Assembly (NCBI GenBank): GCA_964471475.1
Contig: CAYYFQ010000002.1
Location: 62,001-126,000 of the forward strand
Direction of reading: 5' to 3'
DNA from: JAJNBD01 sp964471475
GTDB taxonomy: Bacteria > Pseudomonadota > Gammaproteobacteria > CAISUE01
DNA length: 64,000 nt
Made by a program: the position numbers and the translations under genes. Position 1 is the first letter of the stretch, and the number at the start of each line of letters is the position of its first letter. Positions 33,262 to 40,810 of the stretch are shown piece after piece. The notes beneath the pieces are model-generated. The model saw only the letters and a list, made by a program, of their open reading frames with translations, was not told the DNA's origin and did no database searches.

Positions 33262-34014
33262 ATGTGGGGGCAGCGCCACTGTATTTTATTAAGTTTATTT
33301 TTATTGAGTTTTTGTACGCAATTGGCGTTTGCTGATGCACCTACGGTGAGTCGAAAGGACCCTTATGAAAATTTTAATCGTCATTCCTTCGCTTTAAATC
33401 AAAAAGTTGACGAAGTAGTGTATACACCTCTTGCGACTATCTATAAGACAGCGTTACCAACCGTTGCACAACATCGGATGAGCGATTTTTTTAATAATCT
33501 TGGAGATGTAACTGTTTTTGCCAATGATGTGTTGCAAGCTAAAGTTTATCAAGGCACACAAGATATTTGGCGTATTTTTTTCAATTCTACTTTTGGGGTG
33601 CTTGGTTTTTTTGATGTGGCTTCTAAAATTGGTTTGCCTGCTCATCAAAATGATTTTGGCATGACATTGACACATTGGGGGTATAAAGGGACAAACTATT
33701 TTGTCATTCCATTCCTTGGCCCAAGTACGGTGCGTGATACTTACGGCTTAGCAATCGATTATGAAGTATTGAGCGTCTATCCTTACATCCATAATCAACA
33801 CTGGCGTTATTCTTTATTGGGATTAAATCTGGTGCAACAACGCGCTCAATTGTTACAAATGCAGAAGTTAATCGATGAAGCAGGCGTGGATCCCTACGCT
33901 TTTCAGCGGGATGCTTATTTGCAAAGACGCGATTATCTCATGGCAAAAAATTTTAATGATACAATTAATGATCCAACCCTTGATAGTGGAAAAGATCCTT
34001 ATGTGGCGGAATAA
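33262..34014 (+). CDS. mlaA: MlaA-type outer-membrane lipid asymmetry protein (VacJ family)
   Basis: 250 residues. Signal peptide 1-24 ending AFAD. The VacJ signature follows: DPYENFNRHSFALNQKVDEVVYTP, then RMSDFFNNLGDVTVFANDVLQAK, FNSTFGVLGFFDVASKIGLPAHQNDFGMTL and VIPFLGPSTVRDTYGLAIDY. MlaA removes mislocalised phospholipids from the outer leaflet and hands them to MlaC. The usual lipobox Cys is missing: the only nearby Cys has Phe at -1, so this copy may not be lipidated. The MlaFEDB genes are not in the window. The 3' end overlaps the next gene by 14 bases. Confidence 0.9.
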   Translation: MWGQRHCILLSLFLLSFCTQLAFADAPTVSRKDPYENFNRHSFALNQKVDEVVYTPLATIYKTALPTVAQHRMSDFFNNLGDVTVFANDVLQAKVYQGTQDIWRIFFNSTFGVLGFFDVASKIGLPAHQNDFGMTLTHWGYKGTNYFVIPFLGPSTVRDTYGLAIDYEVLSVYPYIHNQHWRYSLLGLNLVQQRAQLLQMQKLIDEAGVDPYAFQRDAYLQRRDYLMAKNFNDTINDPTLDSGKDPYVAE

Positions 34015-34861
34015 TCGAGTTTTCTTTTTTAGTGCGATACTCTTTATTAATCTGTTAACGGGATTGATGATGAGTAAAGCAGAGGCTGAAGATAGCACCG
34101 CCATTTATTTTGCAAAGCAAGCCGGAGTGGTGGCGGGAGCAGCTGAAGCTTGTGGGCAATCGATTGCTATCATGAGTATGCGCGTGAACGAAGTCATCAC
34201 TGTATTAGCGAACGATCAAAATGACAAAACTTACGCGCTTGCCGCTTTCCAGCAAGCTGAGCAAGAAGGGCGTAATAGCCAAGAAAAAAGCCAACGACTC
34301 CCTTGTGCAACGGTAATTAATGACTATAGTAGTTTGCCTATTTTACGCGCCGACTATCAAGAAACAGTAATTGCTCCGTTAATGAAGTCAAAACCTCCAA
34401 CACCATCTCCTAGCTTACCAAGCGCGAGTGCTTCCCCATCACCAGCGCCGTCGGGGACCGCTTCATTATCACAAACCCCGCAGCCCTCTGCTCCCGTACC
34501 GACAAATCCCGCACTGGCGGCTGCGACAAATTTTAATGTGCCTCCCCCCAGTCAACAGTATGTTCCCTCTCAGTCGCCGTTGGCTTCAGGAGCAGCACCT
34601 CCTATGAATCCAAACTTGAATGGGGTGACTCCCACTAATACCTCCATTGGTAATACGAATATGGCTCAAAGTACAGAGGTAGCACGTTTACAATTAGCGC
34701 AACAATTGGCGCAAATGGCGCAAACTTTAGTATCAAATAATACCGCTACACCCGCAACGAATGTGGTAGGCATTAATCCTCAAACCAACCCACAATTGAA
34801 TACGCAACTGTATGGAGTGGGCGCTAATAATCCTATTTTTGGGGGGCAGCAGCAGCCCTAA
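34001..34861 (+). CDS. Exported proline-rich protein, unknown
   Basis: 286 residues from the ATG at 34001, chosen because it begins a signal peptide (RVFFFSAILFINLLTG...AEAED). A small domain of about 95 residues follows, with one Cys near each end (AEACGQ and LPCATV) that could form a disulfide. The rest is Pro/Ser/Ala then Asn/Gln-rich, ending PIFGGQQQP, probably disordered. It overlaps mlaA by 14 bases, so translation is coupled, and a periplasmic or surface role is likely. I do not recognise a family; resemblance to IcmX-like periplasmic proteins is only compositional. Confidence 0.6.
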   Translation: MWRNNRVFFFSAILFINLLTGLMMSKAEAEDSTAIYFAKQAGVVAGAAEACGQSIAIMSMRVNEVITVLANDQNDKTYALAAFQQAEQEGRNSQEKSQRLPCATVINDYSSLPILRADYQETVIAPLMKSKPPTPSPSLPSASASPSPAPSGTASLSQTPQPSAPVPTNPALAAATNFNVPPPSQQYVPSQSPLASGAAPPMNPNLNGVTPTNTSIGNTNMAQSTEVARLQLAQQLAQMAQTLVSNNTATPATNVVGINPQTNPQLNTQLYGVGANNPIFGGQQQP

Positions 34862-34873
34862 TTAAATCCTCTA

Positions 34874-37774
34874 CTATGTCGGTGATAAGCTGTTGACGGG
34901 AATATCTCTTACGTCAAGTTCCCTAGTTTCACTTTCATCTGCAAATAAATTTCTTGGATTGATATGTTCTAATTTTTCTTTAGGGGAAATCAAAAGATGT
35001 AAGACTAAATCCCGAGTGGCACCCGTTTCAGCATCTTCTTTTTCTGCAGATGTAGATTTTTCAGACTGGAAAAGAGTGCTTGAGTCACCTTGGCTTTGTT
35101 GGCGTTCGCGCGCCCATTTTTTAAATGCAGTGCTTCTGCTGGTTCTGTCTGATTCAAATTGATGCACATCATGTTCTTCTATATTTTCTAATAGGCGATG
35201 AGCCGCTGTGTTTATTTGCTGAACCGCTTTGAGTTCATTAGTGATATCATCAGTTTTTAGCGGAAGATGCGTGGCGAAGCCTAAGTAATCAATAGCTCTA
35301 TGAGCAAATTCGATGCAGCGCGTAAAGTTTTCTTTGGCGCGCTCAACAAAATCATAACGTCCCCGTTGCCAGTTTTCTCCATCCGGTTGAGAGTCATCGC
35401 TGCAAAGATAGTTTTGGCGAAATTTACTATAATCATTTCTCTGCGCTCTATCAAGATAAAATTCAGCAATTTGAATGTAAAGGCCAAACAATAAGGTTTT
35501 GTTGAGAAATTGATTGGCTGCCTGAATAAGCGAGGGGAATTGCATTACCAGATATTCAGGATCTTTAGAAGGATTAAATACCGAGATGATTCGTTGTTTG
35601 ACTTCTTCGTATTTGTCTTTTTGCAATATAGCTTCAAACTGTTGTGCTATTAAATCGATATCCATGGTTTCACTAAAGTCTATTTCTTTTTTTTGCCTCT
35701 CTGAACGAGCTACTCTTCGAGCGGCTCGTTCTTCTTTTTTTGCAGCTTCGCGAGCTTTTTTTTCGGCTTCCTGCGCGGCTTTTTTTTCTGCTTCTTTTTG
35801 TGCTTGTTCTTCTAAATTAAGTTCTCGCAAATATTCAGTTAATGCGGTAACGTCAATTGGCACAGCTGTGGAACCCGATGCTTGAGAAGTAGCGCTTAAG
35901 GCTTGTTGTTTTCTAGCTTGTAACTTTTTTAGACGAGTGATTTTTTTTGGTAGTTGTTTTTTTGCTTCCACCAAATCTTTTTGAGATCGAGCATCAAGAA
36001 GATTCTGCGAATGCAAAAAAACTAGGAGGCGCTGCATGGTCTCATAGATCTCATATTCAAAAGTAAGATAATCTGAGCAAATTTGTGAAGCGTTTGTGAT
36101 TGGTTCTGTAGAAAGATCATGAAAATTTTGAGCCAAGTTCAATAACACCGCACAAAAGGCAACGGAATTGAAAGTAATAAAGCGTTCAAAACTCATGTTT
36201 TGTAAATAAAAACAAAAACGACGCATAAAAGGAGAGGTCTGGGTCATCAGATGGAGTAACATTCTTTGATTTTTAGACGCTAGCATCTGCTGATATTGAC
36301 ACCATAAAATATTTAAATAAAGCACTATGGGTAAGTGCTCAAAAGGTACTTTAAGATACCAGTCAAGCTCGTATGGTTGTAGTAAAGGGAATGTGGGATC
36401 GCGTGTGGGTTTAGATCGAGAAGATGTAAGAGGTTTTAAGCGTTCCAGCGATGTGCTGACGGTGTCTTCGATGAGCCACAGGTTTGCTAATTGCGAGAGC
36501 GCATATTCTTCTTTATCGAGTAAAGGCAGTAAGGTGTCTTTGAGAGATGTTAAAAACTCGGGAGTACCCGGAGGCTGCTCATAACCTAACAAGCGCTCTA
36601 TGTGGCGTAAGAGTTTGAACAGTACATCGCTCATCAAGTGATGGGGAAAGTCATTGTTACTTAATAAAGAAATAAGCCGTTGAAATGAATATTGCTTTTG
36701 AGAATCGCTGAGAGAGGCTTCTAGCCAGTCTTCTAGCCAATGGGTGAGAATGCCACTCAGGCGATCAATGAAGGATTTCTCAGGGATAGGAAAATGGGAA
36801 GGATCAAGAGTATATCTAGCAAGTAAAATGGAGGGATCGATATGTTGATGCACAAGAAGAATTGTTGAGAGTGCTGTATGGATAAAGTAAAAATCGTGTA
36901 AGTTATTCTGCTTGGGTATTCGTTCACAAAAAACGATAAAAGAATTGAGAATAGCTATTTGCTGAGAGATGGGTAAAGTGGCAACGGACGTTAGCCAGTT
37001 TGAAAAAATCGCATCTACTTGATGTAGTTTATCTGGAATAAGCGCTTGCAAAATTGTATTAGGTGTGAGGAGAGTCTCCCAGTCTGGGTTGCCGCTTGCT
37101 TGGGCCTGCTGTTTTTCATTCTCCACCGTATGGTTTAAAAAAAGCATTCGTGAGTGCAATGCCCCTTGAATAATAAAAACAGCGCCTATCCAGGAAGTAC
37201 AAGCACCAGAAAATCTATCGTTGTGAAGATAATGGGCCTCTTTTATAGAAAGAAAGGTAGCTAGTCGTTCGATGTGTTCAATAATTATTATCAAGTTTTT
37301 TCGTTGCTGGGGGGCTGAAGCCATACTACTCAAAATATCTGTAAAAATAATACGATATTGGTTTGTAAAAACCCGCTGTAAGCTGACTTCTAGGCTCTTA
37401 CAAATTTCTTCATTCTGAATTAATAAATCTAAATTTACTCGTAAAAAGATTGCCAATAGATTCATGGAGGTGTGAGCGGCGGCAGCAGTTGATGCTGTAT
37501 ACTGAGCGTGTAAGAGTGGAGAGTTTGGAGAATGAGAGAACTGGGAGGATATTCTCTCGGCGTTTAAAAAAGATTGTTCTAATTCTTCTTGAGCACGGAC
37601 AACTTCTCGAATTATGGATTCTTGTTGTTCGCGTTGTGCGTTTTTTCTGCGAATTTCTTCAAAAATATCTTTGGGTCTTGCTGGATCTAAATGTAAGCTT
37701 GCGAGTAATTCAGATTCTTTGCTTTTTTCGGCAGCTGCTGGAAAGAGAGCGCTCTCATGAAGGCTTTGTGGCAT
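34874..37774 (-). CDS. 966-residue mostly helical protein, unknown; effector candidate
   Basis: No signal peptide or membrane segment. Residues 1-615 are rich in Leu-containing helices without recognisable motifs, possibly a helical repeat. Residues about 660-700 are a strongly charged coiled coil (EAEKKAAQEAEKKAREAAKK). Residues 710-860 are again helical (FIQ... AEFYLDRAQ). The tail to 966 is polar with many Glu and Ser (EKSTSAEKEDAETG). A single long ORF with this composition and no relatives I know is typical of Legionellales effector repertoires, but also of structural proteins. It is transcribed toward the preceding gene, ending only 12 bases from its stop. Confidence 0.5.
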   Translation of the reverse strand: MPQSLHESALFPAAAEKSKESELLASLHLDPARPKDIFEEIRRKNAQREQQESIIREVVRAQEELEQSFLNAERISSQFSHSPNSPLLHAQYTASTAAAAHTSMNLLAIFLRVNLDLLIQNEEICKSLEVSLQRVFTNQYRIIFTDILSSMASAPQQRKNLIIIIEHIERLATFLSIKEAHYLHNDRFSGACTSWIGAVFIIQGALHSRMLFLNHTVENEKQQAQASGNPDWETLLTPNTILQALIPDKLHQVDAIFSNWLTSVATLPISQQIAILNSFIVFCERIPKQNNLHDFYFIHTALSTILLVHQHIDPSILLARYTLDPSHFPIPEKSFIDRLSGILTHWLEDWLEASLSDSQKQYSFQRLISLLSNNDFPHHLMSDVLFKLLRHIERLLGYEQPPGTPEFLTSLKDTLLPLLDKEEYALSQLANLWLIEDTVSTSLERLKPLTSSRSKPTRDPTFPLLQPYELDWYLKVPFEHLPIVLYLNILWCQYQQMLASKNQRMLLHLMTQTSPFMRRFCFYLQNMSFERFITFNSVAFCAVLLNLAQNFHDLSTEPITNASQICSDYLTFEYEIYETMQRLLVFLHSQNLLDARSQKDLVEAKKQLPKKITRLKKLQARKQQALSATSQASGSTAVPIDVTALTEYLRELNLEEQAQKEAEKKAAQEAEKKAREAAKKEERAARRVARSERQKKEIDFSETMDIDLIAQQFEAILQKDKYEEVKQRIISVFNPSKDPEYLVMQFPSLIQAANQFLNKTLLFGLYIQIAEFYLDRAQRNDYSKFRQNYLCSDDSQPDGENWQRGRYDFVERAKENFTRCIEFAHRAIDYLGFATHLPLKTDDITNELKAVQQINTAAHRLLENIEEHDVHQFESDRTSRSTAFKKWARERQQSQGDSSTLFQSEKSTSAEKEDAETGATRDLVLHLLISPKEKLEHINPRNLFADESETRELDVRDIPVNSLSPT

Positions 37775-37887
37775 ATAGTTATTTTCTTAGAGTTATTGTG
37801 TAAAGTTTTATTGTATCTGAAGAAGCTTAAAATTTAATGAAGGGCATCTCTATAAAGTCTCTGCACCGCGGTGGGCGCATTTTAAAC

Positions 37888-38037
37888 CCACGCCAACATT
37901 GAGCTACTGTCATCCCGGCGAAGGCCGGGATCCAAGCTTTTAAAAAAATTTCGTTAATGCTTTAACACATTGGATCCCGGCCTTCGCCGGGATGACAGCG
38001 GTTCAAACAACTGCGCTACAATTCAATACTGGCGTGG
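37888..38037. repeat. Large inverted-repeat element (CATCCCGGCGAAGGCCGGGAT type)
   Basis: A perfect 29-bp inverted repeat (37907-37935 and 37970-37998) built on TCATCCCGGCGAAGG... surrounds a 34-bp AT-rich loop. Outside it, CCACGCCA (37888-37895) pairs with TGGCGTGG (38030-38037) and ATTGA with TCAAT, so the whole 150 bp is one long interrupted palindrome. The core is a widespread proteobacterial palindromic repeat. Left of it, AGGGCATCTCTATAAAG (37841-37857) resembles an end of MITE family A. Confidence 0.8.
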
Positions 38038-38040
38038 CTC

Positions 38041-38086
38041 TATAATGCGTTCGCCCTGGAAAATTTCGCACGGGGAACGCATTATA
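38041..38086. terminator. 12-bp inverted repeat at the 3' end of the transposase gene
   Basis: TATAATGCGTTC (38041-38052) and GAACGCATTATA (38075-38086) form a perfect stem; the right arm overlaps the transposase stop codon. It could terminate transposase transcription or mark the element end. The loop region GTTCGCCCTGGAAAATTTCGC reappears in variant form at about 40676-40698, on the far side of the neighbouring IS110 element. Confidence 0.45.
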
Positions 38087-39263
38087 ATCCCTTGCTGTGA
38101 TTGGGGTTGATGTTGGTATCTGTGAGCTCAATTTGTTTAAATACTTCAAGCAAATATTCTGGGTTCATCAACGCTCGTAACTGCTTGCGCCGAATGCTTT
38201 TCTTAAAAGAACTTTCTTTTTTCAATAAAGCCAATGCCATTTTTCTCAACCACGCCATGTTCTGAGCAAGATTTTCATGCCGTATTCGCGAATTGTCTTC
38301 ACGAAAGGTTACATCTAAAGACCAATGCAGCGTTCCTTCAATTTGCCAATGTTGTCGAATAGATTCCAATAGTTTCCTGGGATCTTTAGGGTCCAGTGAA
38401 CTAATAAAATATCTCACTTCTTCTGTTTCTTTTTTATAGTGACTGTTTTTAAGGCGGCTTCGATACACAATTCGTACTAAGCTTTTGATGCCTTTCCACG
38501 GCGCTTTAAATTGATGTAAGTACATTAAAGGCAATACCATACACTCGCGCTTTTCAATTCGTCCGTGATCACAATCGAGATCATCTTCAGTCTTAAAATA
38601 ATTCATTCCACGAAACGCTAACGCTTCCGCTTGCGCAAATGTGTTGATTAGCGCTTGATGTAACTGTCCTTGATTGCCTTTGACCGCCAAAATATAATTG
38701 GCTCCTTGAGCTTGAATTTGTTTGGCTAACTCTTTTTGCGTCCCCATCGCATCCATGGTCACAATCGCTCCTTTCAACGACAGACTTTGCAATAGCTCAG
38801 GAATGGCTGTGATTTCATTACTTTTTCCATCGACCTTTCGTTGAGCAAGACTGATTCCATTCACGCACGACCACGCACTGACCATATGCAACGCCTTTAA
38901 TTTTTTATTTTTACGTCGTGATCCTCGTAGCGTCTTTCCATCAATCGCAATGACACCTTCCGGAAGAAAAGGCTTGATTCTATTGACCCACTCTAAAAAA
39001 CACGCTTGAAACAACTCGGTATCTAGCCAAGAAAAAACCCGAGCTATCGTATCGTGCGAAGGAACCCCGTTCGCTAACGTAAAGTGTTTTTCAAACCAAG
39101 AACGATGCTCTAAAACATAATCTTCGATTTCTTCAAAGCACTGGGCGCCTGCAATAACACCACACAAGGCAATCCCAATAATGTCTAGCAAGTCATGTTT
39201 TTTACAGCGGTCAATTCGTTGATCTTCCAAACGTGAAAATACCTCGACAAATACCTTATCCAT
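38082..39263 (-). mobile_element. ISAs1-family transposase
   Basis: 393 residues from ATG 39263 (an upstream ATG at 39356 adds an atypical N-terminus). DDE transposase with the N-terminal DDE_Tnp_1-associated region (LLDIIGIALCGVIAGAQCFEEI). The acidic residues lie in VIAIDGKTLRGS, IVTMDAMGTQKELA and the C-terminal signature HWQIEGTLHWSLDVTFREDNSR. No stop or frameshift is seen, so the protein may be active. Clear terminal inverted repeats of the IS could not be located, because the flanks are occupied by other repeats and the adjacent IS110 element. Confidence 0.88.
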
Positions 39264-39432
39264 GATCCCTTTTCCAAAAAAAGGTATTGTCGATATTATT
39301 CTACGCAAACTCAAGCCCCTCAAGGCTTTAAAATGCAATGGTATGGACCTATCCACCTTTTACATAACCGGCTTCAAAGAGCCATAATGAAAGTGATGTA
39401 CATTCATTAACAAAGTATGAGGAGATAGATCC

Positions 39433-40409
39433 ATGAGATATATTAAAACACTTGGTGTTGATTTAGCAAAAAATGTTTTTCAATTATGTGGAGTAGATGC
39501 CTCAGGAAAAGCATTATTAAAAAAAAGGTTTTCTCGAAAAGAATTTATTGAATTCATGTCGAAAGTGGCGTGTGAAAATGTCGTAATGGAAGCTTGTGGT
39601 GGCGCAAATCATTGGGCAAGAAAATTTACCTCGTTTGGGCATCAGGTGAAATTAATTAGCCCAACGATGCGCAAGCCATTTGTGAAGCGGCTAGCCGAGA
39701 TCATATGGTTTTTGTAAGTCCTAAGACTTTAGAGCAACAAGATATTCAGTCTGCGCATCGCATTCGTCAAGGGTATTTAGATAATCGAACGGGGCTCGGA
39801 AACCGGATCCGAGGAATTTTGCATGAATATGGAGTGGTAATTCCTCAAGGGATTCATAAATTGCGCCATGCACTGCCGGGTGTATTGGAAGATGCTGAAA
39901 ACGAATTAACGGTATTGGCGCGACATATGTTGCAAGATTTATATGAAGAACTTGTGCATTTACATGAAAAAATATTGAAGTACGATCGTATTCTTGCAAA
40001 TGTTTGCGAGCAAAAAGAAGTATGCCGTCGTCTCTTAACGATTCCTGGCGTAGGTATCATGACGGCAACTTGCCTCTACAGCACGTTAGGGGACGGAAAA
40101 GCATTTCATAATGGCCGTCATGTTTCTGCTTTTTTGGGCTTAGTACCTAAGCAACATTCCAGCGGTAACAAACAACGTTTACTCGGGATGAGTAAGCATG
40201 GAGATAAATATTTACGCACTTTACTGACGCATGGAGGCAGATCCGTTTTACGTTTGGCCGATAAAAAAGAAGGGAAGTTGTTTGCTTATGCTAAACGACT
40301 TAAGCAGACTAAACATGCTAATAAAGTCGCTGTGGCTATTGCGAGTAAATTAGCGAGGACGGCTTGGGCCGTGTTAACAAGTGAAGAAGTGTATCGAGAA
40401 GTGATTTGA
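39433..40409 (+). pseudogene. IS110/IS1111-family transposase, broken by an internal deletion
   Basis: The N-terminal RuvC-like part (TLGVDLAKNVFQLCGVDASG, then VVMEACGGANHWARKF) runs from 39433 to a stop at 39717. The rest continues in the next frame from about 39665 (AICEAASRDHMVFVSPKTLEQQDIQ, written here only to show the splice point) through the HRIRQGYLDNR helix, LLTIPGVGIMTATCL and the C-terminal serine-like region (GLVPKQHSSGNKQRLLGMSKHGDKYLRTLL). Around 39662-39672 the expected KNDxxDA segment is missing: a short deletion, probably across an ACGATG-like repeat, removed catalytic Asp residues and shifted the frame. The transposase should be dead; an active copy elsewhere may still act on the ends. 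Confidence 0.85.
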
Positions 40410-40660
40410 AGCACCAATAGTAAAAACGATCAGACAAATTTGCAAAGAGGAATATGCGTAATGGCAAAGTAAGGTAAAACCTGGCTCTTTAAAACCTGAA
40501 CGGTGAACTGGCTATAAAAAAGCCTACAATGCGATGAGGAAAAGAGCAGCAGATAACCATTAGGGCTCGAGCAGAGAGTTATTCACGCTGCTCATGGAAG
40601 CCGGATATACGACTGCAATACTTTTTACTTGCTAAAAGCTAAAAACTCTTTACAAATAGG
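40410..40660 (+). ncRNA. Candidate bridge (seek) RNA region of the IS110/IS1111 element
   Basis: Non-coding stretch of about 250 bases between the transposase stop and the right end. IS1111-group elements carry the guide RNA downstream of the transposase. Several short complementary segments are visible (for example AGCTAAAAACTCTTTAC after TTACTTGCTAAA), but I have not folded it. This is a call by position and family knowledge only. Confidence 0.3.
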
Positions 40661-40810
40661 ATAGGTCCATATACGTTCACCGTGAAAATTTCGCTAATGC
40701 TTTCATGAGTTAATAAAACGTTAATATGTTTTAGTGTAAAGTAAATTTTCAAAAATAACCTTTTTAATTACACAACAAATCTCATCCATTTTAAAAAAGG
40801 AAAAAATAAT

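Larger units (their letters stand above)
39362..40660 (+). mobile_element. IS110/IS1111-type insertion element, inactivated
   Basis: Approximate extent. Subterminal inverted repeats AACCGGCTTC (from about 39365) and GAAGCCGGAT (near 40600) bracket the transposase gene, as in the IS1111 group. Just outside, GGACCTATCC (about 39346-39355) and GGATAGGTCC (about 40659-40668) are an inverted pair, which suggests that the element inserted into a palindrome, a known IS1111 habit. About 250 bp of non-coding DNA follow the transposase gene, where IS1111-group elements encode their bridge/seek RNA. Confidence 0.6.

Noticed and set aside
33875..34000. Upstream extension of the proline-rich exported protein within mlaA
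   Set aside because: The extra 42 residues are out-of-frame mlaA sequence and would bury the clear signal peptide that starts at 34001.
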